The position numbers and the translations under genes are program-made. The notes beneath the pieces were generated by a model, which did not search any database, was not told the origin of the DNA, and saw nothing but the letters and a program-made list of their open reading frames with translations. From positions 1-10,281 of the forward strand of contig CACZRJ010000002.1 in assembly GCA_902783535.1 (NCBI GenBank): 10,281 nt of DNA, in the 5' to 3' direction. The stretch is from an uncultured Ruminococcus sp. GTDB taxonomy: Bacteria > Bacillota > Clostridia > Oscillospirales > CAG-382. The first letter of the stretch is position 1, and each line of letters starts with the position of its first letter. Below are positions 7,278-10,281 of the stretch, piece after piece.

Positions 7278-7794
7278 GGTCCTGATCATCGGGTCGCCCG
7301 GCGCCGGGAAAAGCACGTTCGCCGCGAAACTGAGCATCATCACCGGACTTCCGCTTCATCACCTCGATCTGATCTGGCATCTGCCGGACCGGACGACGCT
7401 GTCCCGGGAGGAGTTCGACAGCAGGCTGGACGGGATCCTGAAGTCCGAACGCTGGATCATAGACGGAAACTACCGCAGAACGATGCAGAAACGGCTGGAC
7501 TGCTGCGACACCGTTTTCTGGCTGGACCTTCCGGTCAGCGATTGTCTGCGGGGAATACGGGATCGCGTCGGAAAGCCGAGAGCCGATATGCCCTGGACGG
7601 AAACGGCCGTCGACCCGGAATTCGAGTCTTTCGTCAGAACATTTCCGGACAATGAGCGTCCGTACATTTCCGCCCTTCTGGACGCGTTCGAGAATTGCGG
7701 AGGAGAGGTCGTGCATTTCCGCAGCCGTGCGGAGGCGGACGCTTATCTGAGCGCAGCCGCCCGGGAGATACGGCCGTCATCCATTAAGAATTGA
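7270..7794 (+). CDS. Small P-loop kinase-like protein (FlaR / DNA topology modulation protein type)
   Basis: The product has 174 residues, a normal length for this adenylate-kinase-like family. The Walker A loop GSPGAGKS is at residues 8-15. It is followed by the typical LDLIW segment (32-36), WIIDGNYRRT (62-71) and the strand VFWLDLP (82-88), then an Arg-rich lid-like part (R94, R97, R99). Family members are predicted nucleotide-binding proteins, often annotated topology modulation or AAA proteins; the substrate is not known. ATG 7270 overlaps the previous gene by 8 bases (ATGAATAG), and AAAAGGA lies 4 bases upstream, so it should be translationally coupled. No membrane segment is seen. Its link to the surface locus is unclear; it may be a passenger in the operon. 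Confidence 0.82.
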   Translation: MNRVLIIGSPGAGKSTFAAKLSIITGLPLHHLDLIWHLPDRTTLSREEFDSRLDGILKSERWIIDGNYRRTMQKRLDCCDTVFWLDLPVSDCLRGIRDRVGKPRADMPWTETAVDPEFESFVRTFPDNERPYISALLDAFENCGGEVVHFRSRAEADAYLSAAAREIRPSSIKN

Positions 7795-7843
7795 AAGAAA
7801 AAAAGAAATATATCATGTGCAAAAACAAGGAGGAAACTTTGAA

Positions 7844-9421
7844 ATGCGTGTTTCACAACATTTGAGACATTCGCTTCTGGCCGTCCTGATCGTTTTGCTT
7901 CTGGTGCTTCCGCTCGCGGTCGCCTGCCAGTCGGACCCGGGTCAGACGTCTTCCGAGCCGGAAGCCTCGACACCTCAGGCGTCTTCCGAACCGGAGCAGA
8001 CCGGTCCGGTGGAGCCGGCGGATCTCTACAAGGGCGACGACTTTACCGGGCGGACCTTCACCATTCTGACGTCTGACGTCGACCCGGATCCGATGTCGGA
8101 GATCGTTTACAACGAGCCCGGACTGCACGAGGAAACCATTCCCATGCCCGAAAAGATGAACGTCGCGATGAAGGCGAGGATGGACAATCTCGAGATAAGG
8201 CTCGGCGTCACCCTGAAAGAGACTTATCTCTACGACCCGAGCAGACTCGGAGGCACGGCGATCACGTTTATCAGAAACGCCATCACGACGGCGCTGGACG
8301 AATTCCAGGCGGTCGATATCTGCCTTTATGACTGCGGCACGCTTTCTTTGGAAAGCGCTCTCTACAATCTGTATGACGTAGAAAATCTGAACACCAAGCA
8401 TCCGTGGTGGGATCAGGGATTCAATGATTCCGTTGAGATCGCCGGAAAGCTTTATTTCACGACCGGAGACATCGATTTCCGGAACAAGAATGCGACGACC
8501 TGTCTTCTGTTCAATGCCGGGCTGATCGAACGTCTGGGACTGGAAGATCCGTATACGCTCGTTGCCAACGGTGAGTGGACGATCGACAAGGCCATCGAAC
8601 TGTCGAAGAGCTATTCCGAAGACATGGACAGCGACGGAAGGATCACCTGGCACGACCGGTTCGGCTGGGCAGGCCAGTATGACGACATGTACGCGTTCAT
8701 GTTCGGAAGCGGCATCCGGATCGTTTCTCCGGACGCGGACGGATATCCCGCGATGTCCTTCTACAATGAAAAGACCATTGAGGTCGTCGAAAAAATGCTT
8801 CAATTCATGCAGGAAGACTACTACATCTGCGGAAACGACATGTTCAACGAATTCCAGTGGCCGATGATTCCGCTGCTGGAAGACTTCGCGAACGAGCAGT
8901 GTCTGTTCTTCGCAGGCATCGTGGAATCTATTTTCAAACTGAAGGACGCGAAGGGCGAATTCGGCATCGCACCGTCTCCAAAGTACAACAAACAGCAGGA
9001 GTCCTATTACAGCCTTCTGAATACCTGGGGCGCGAATGCGATGGCGATCCCGACCAACGTCACGGAAGACGAGCTTCCCTTTGTTGGAGCCTGCCTCGAC
9101 ACGCTCGGGTATCTCAGCTGGAAAGAAATCGAAGATTCTGTCGCATTCAACTATTACGACGTTGTTTTGAAATATCAGAAACTGACGACCGAAAAGGCGT
9201 CTCTGCTGCTTGATGAGATATTTGCAGTTCGAGGATGCGAACTGGGTGCAATCTATCAGGTCGGCAAATACGGCGCGGGCGGAGGAACTGTTTACGACAT
9301 GCTTATTTCGATGATGGATGCGGACCAGACCACCGGCCTTACATCCGCATACGAAGCGAGAAAGAACCAGTTCCAGACAAGCGTCGAAGCCATTCGAAGA
9401 TATTTTGAGACAGGCAGCTGA
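7844..9421 (+). CDS. Extracellular solute-binding lipoprotein, family 1 (ABC sugar importer receptor type)
   Basis: The product has 525 residues. ATG 7844 was preferred to the in-frame GTG 7817 because AAGGAGG (7827-7833) sits 10 bases before it and a signal peptide begins there. Residues 1-27 are a lipoprotein signal with lipobox LAVAC; Cys28 would be lipidated. A Ser/Glu/Pro linker (about 30-60) precedes the binding domain. The patterns GRTFTILTSD, WWDQGF, LYFTTGDID and the C-terminal NYYDVVLKYQKL stretch are typical of Clostridial family 1 binding proteins for oligosaccharides or sugar derivatives. It follows the kinase-like gene by 49 bases with no promoter seen, so it probably belongs to the same operon. 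No permease gene follows, although such receptors normally work with two permease subunits. The substrate cannot be told from sequence. Confidence 0.87.
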   Translation: MRVSQHLRHSLLAVLIVLLLVLPLAVACQSDPGQTSSEPEASTPQASSEPEQTGPVEPADLYKGDDFTGRTFTILTSDVDPDPMSEIVYNEPGLHEETIPMPEKMNVAMKARMDNLEIRLGVTLKETYLYDPSRLGGTAITFIRNAITTALDEFQAVDICLYDCGTLSLESALYNLYDVENLNTKHPWWDQGFNDSVEIAGKLYFTTGDIDFRNKNATTCLLFNAGLIERLGLEDPYTLVANGEWTIDKAIELSKSYSEDMDSDGRITWHDRFGWAGQYDDMYAFMFGSGIRIVSPDADGYPAMSFYNEKTIEVVEKMLQFMQEDYYICGNDMFNEFQWPMIPLLEDFANEQCLFFAGIVESIFKLKDAKGEFGIAPSPKYNKQQESYYSLLNTWGANAMAIPTNVTEDELPFVGACLDTLGYLSWKEIEDSVAFNYYDVVLKYQKLTTEKASLLLDEIFAVRGCELGAIYQVGKYGAGGGTVYDMLISMMDADQTTGLTSAYEARKNQFQTSVEAIRRYFETGS

Positions 9422-9442
9422 TTCGCCAGAAAGAATATGGAA

Positions 9443-9474
9443 AGGCAGGTCAGTCGCTTGCGATTGACCTGCCT
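9443..9474 (+). terminator. Strong hairpin after the solute-binding protein gene, without a T-run
   Basis: AGGCAGGTCAGTCG (9443-9456) pairs with CGATTGACCTGCCT (9461-9474), a 14-bp stem with one G-T pair and the loop CTTG. It starts 22 bases after the stop codon at 9421, so it probably marks the transcript 3' end. It lacks a following T-run, so it may be a processed or Rho-dependent end, or an mRNA-stabilising hairpin. A second small dyad follows directly: ACATCAT (9480-9486) / ATGATGT (9493-9499). Confidence 0.5.
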
Positions 9475-9529
9475 AATGCACATCATCCCTTCATGATGTT
9501 GAAATACTTTTATAAGGGGGGGATTTTTG

Positions 9530-9580
9530 GTGAAAAAAAGTGCGTATTCCCTCTGGTTGTTCGGGGAGATGAGACTTTGA
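9530..9580 (+). CDS. Possible 16-residue leader peptide overlapping the MNT start
   Basis: GTG 9530 opens a 16-codon frame (MKKSAYSLWLFGEMRL) preceded by the strong ribosome site AAGGGGGGG (9514-9522), 7 bases away. Its TGA (9578-9580) overlaps the proposed TTG start (9577-9579) of the nucleotidyltransferase as TTGA, a layout typical of translational coupling. It could also be a remnant or chance frame. No homologue is recognised. Confidence 0.35.
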   Translation: MKKSAYSLWLFGEMRL

Positions 9581-9888
9581 AATATATTTTTCCGACAAAA
9601 CAGAAGGCTGCGCAGATTGCAATTACTCTTGCAAAAGGCGATCACCGCATTGATCGTCTGATCGTATTTGGCAGCGCAACTACGATGCAGTGCGGCATGC
9701 AAAGTGACATGGATATTGCCATTGACGCACCGAACGTTGCGGAGGATGATTTCATGATACTTGCACGAGAATTCCATCGCAAGATTGAATCAGAGGTTGA
9801 TGTGATCCATTATAACAATATACATAGCACTCTTTTGAAAAAAGAAATTGACGAAAAAGGAGTGAATTTATATGTTAAGCGTCAATGA
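9577..9888 (+). CDS. MNT-domain nucleotidyltransferase, antitoxin-type partner of the HEPN protein
   Basis: This is a small nucleotidyltransferase of the DNA polymerase beta fold. The catalytic motif GS-x10-D-x-D is intact: G32 S33, then D44 and D46 (SDMDIAI), and D75 (VDVIHY) suits the third carboxylate. At 103 residues from TTG 9577 it has the usual MNT length. GGGGAG lies 8 bases upstream. The frame is open back to ATG 9493, but that start has no ribosome site and would add 28 residues unlike the family. The gene overlaps the HEPN gene by 17 bases. In the studied MntA/HepT pairs the MNT protein neutralises the HEPN RNase by adding AMP; whether this pair does so is inferred. Base composition is AT-richer than the genes upstream, which suggests separate acquisition. 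Confidence 0.85.
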   Translation: MKYIFPTKQKAAQIAITLAKGDHRIDRLIVFGSATTMQCGMQSDMDIAIDAPNVAEDDFMILAREFHRKIESEVDVIHYNNIHSTLLKKEIDEKGVNLYVKRQ

Positions 9889-10228
9889 TTTTCAGATTCT
9901 TGCAAAACGAGATTATGATGTCTGTCTTGCGCTCGAAGACAGGTTCCCCGACGAATTTGCCGTATCTGCGGTTTCCTACCACATACAGCAGGCGATTGAA
10001 AAAATGTTGAAAGCGATGATTTTACTATATGGTGGTCAATCTCTTTTCACGCACAGCATCGTTAAGTTGGTGGCGAAATGCTATGAACTTGGCATCGAGC
10101 TTCCAGGGGCAATCGATGACGTTGCGGATGTATTGACTTTGTGGGAGTCTGTCAATCGTTACGATCCGTTTATCAGCGGTTCAGCAAGAAGACACCAACC
10201 TCTGCAGGTGGGAGATGAATTGCGTTAA
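9872..10228 (+). CDS. HEPN-domain protein, partner of the MNT protein; C-terminus possibly frameshifted
   Basis: The product has 118 residues. ATG 9872 follows AAAAAGGAG (9854-9862) by 9 bases, inside the end of the MNT gene. The HEPN core is clear: helix SYHIQQAIEKMLKAM (35-49), FTHSIVKLVAKC (59-70) and LWESVNRYDPFIS (90-102), the usual order for PF05168-type HEPN proteins. The RX4HXY motif of HepT toxins is not seen. After S102 the sequence turns into an Arg/His/Gln-rich tail and stops at 118, somewhat short for the family. A +1 frame from 10179 would continue as VQQEDTNLCRWEM to a stop at 10248-10250, which looks more like a HEPN C-terminal helix. The gene may therefore be frameshifted. 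Its role is probably a toxin or an RNA-binding regulator. Confidence 0.8.
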   Translation: MLSVNDFQILAKRDYDVCLALEDRFPDEFAVSAVSYHIQQAIEKMLKAMILLYGGQSLFTHSIVKLVAKCYELGIELPGAIDDVADVLTLWESVNRYDPFISGSARRHQPLQVGDELR

Positions 10229-10246
10229 GGAACCGCCCTCCTTTTT
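10227..10246 (+). terminator. Weak intrinsic terminator after the HEPN gene
   Basis: AAGGA (10227-10231) can pair with TCCTT (10239-10243) around a 7-base loop, followed by a run of T up to 10246. The stem is only 5 bp, so efficiency is doubtful. Confidence 0.3.
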
Positions 10247-10281
10247 ATAATATCATTTTGTCAGCTTTGCCAATCATGCAC

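Noticed and set aside
9475..10281. ATGCAC near 9476 and again at the right end as possible target-site duplication of the MNT/HEPN insertion
   Set aside because: Six matching bases over this distance are expected by chance, and no mobile-element ends are seen.

Overview
The window looks like the genome of a Gram-positive Bacillota (Clostridia-like, probably an uncultured gut or rumen lineage). The evidence is a solute-binding lipoprotein with a Gram-positive style lipobox, strong AGGAGG-type ribosome sites, signal peptides with Lys-rich C-terminal membrane anchors, acidic Ser/Glu/Pro stalks, and a GC-rich coding style over most of the window. The genus cannot be told from the sequence.

Layout. 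(1) Bases 28-2449 hold a minus-strand pair of paralogous secreted surface proteins (1334-2344, then 143-1189). They read from one promoter near 2417-2449 and end at a clear intrinsic terminator at 28-78. Each has a signal peptide, one jelly-roll-like module, a Ser/Glu/Pro stalk (in one of them an almost perfect 12-bp tandem repeat) and a C-terminal transmembrane anchor. (2) Bases 2345-2606 are a divergent control region with a promoter for each side and an imperfect inverted repeat between them. (3) Bases 2607-9421 are a plus-strand run of three genes: a 1556-residue membrane-anchored GH42-like protein, an overlapping small P-loop kinase-like protein, and a family 1 solute-binding lipoprotein. 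A long hairpin follows. (4) Bases 9480-10246 are an AT-richer two-gene module: an MNT-type nucleotidyltransferase overlapping a HEPN-domain protein. It may be preceded by a 16-codon leader ORF, and the HEPN gene may be frameshifted at its 3' end.

How the genes may work together. The small surface proteins share a recognisable module with the large GH42-like protein, and all three appear to use the same C-terminal membrane anchor. They sit on a divergent promoter pair, and the large gene is followed by an oligosaccharide-type binding lipoprotein. The simplest reading is a cell-surface glycan capture and processing locus: stalked binding proteins, a tethered glycosidase-like protein and a solute receptor. 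Two things do not fit a standard locus. The large protein has Asn-Gly-Asp where GH42 enzymes have the catalytic Asn-Glu, and no ABC permease genes lie next to the binding protein. The MNT/HEPN pair is a likely separately acquired toxin-antitoxin-like module and is not part of the glycan locus.
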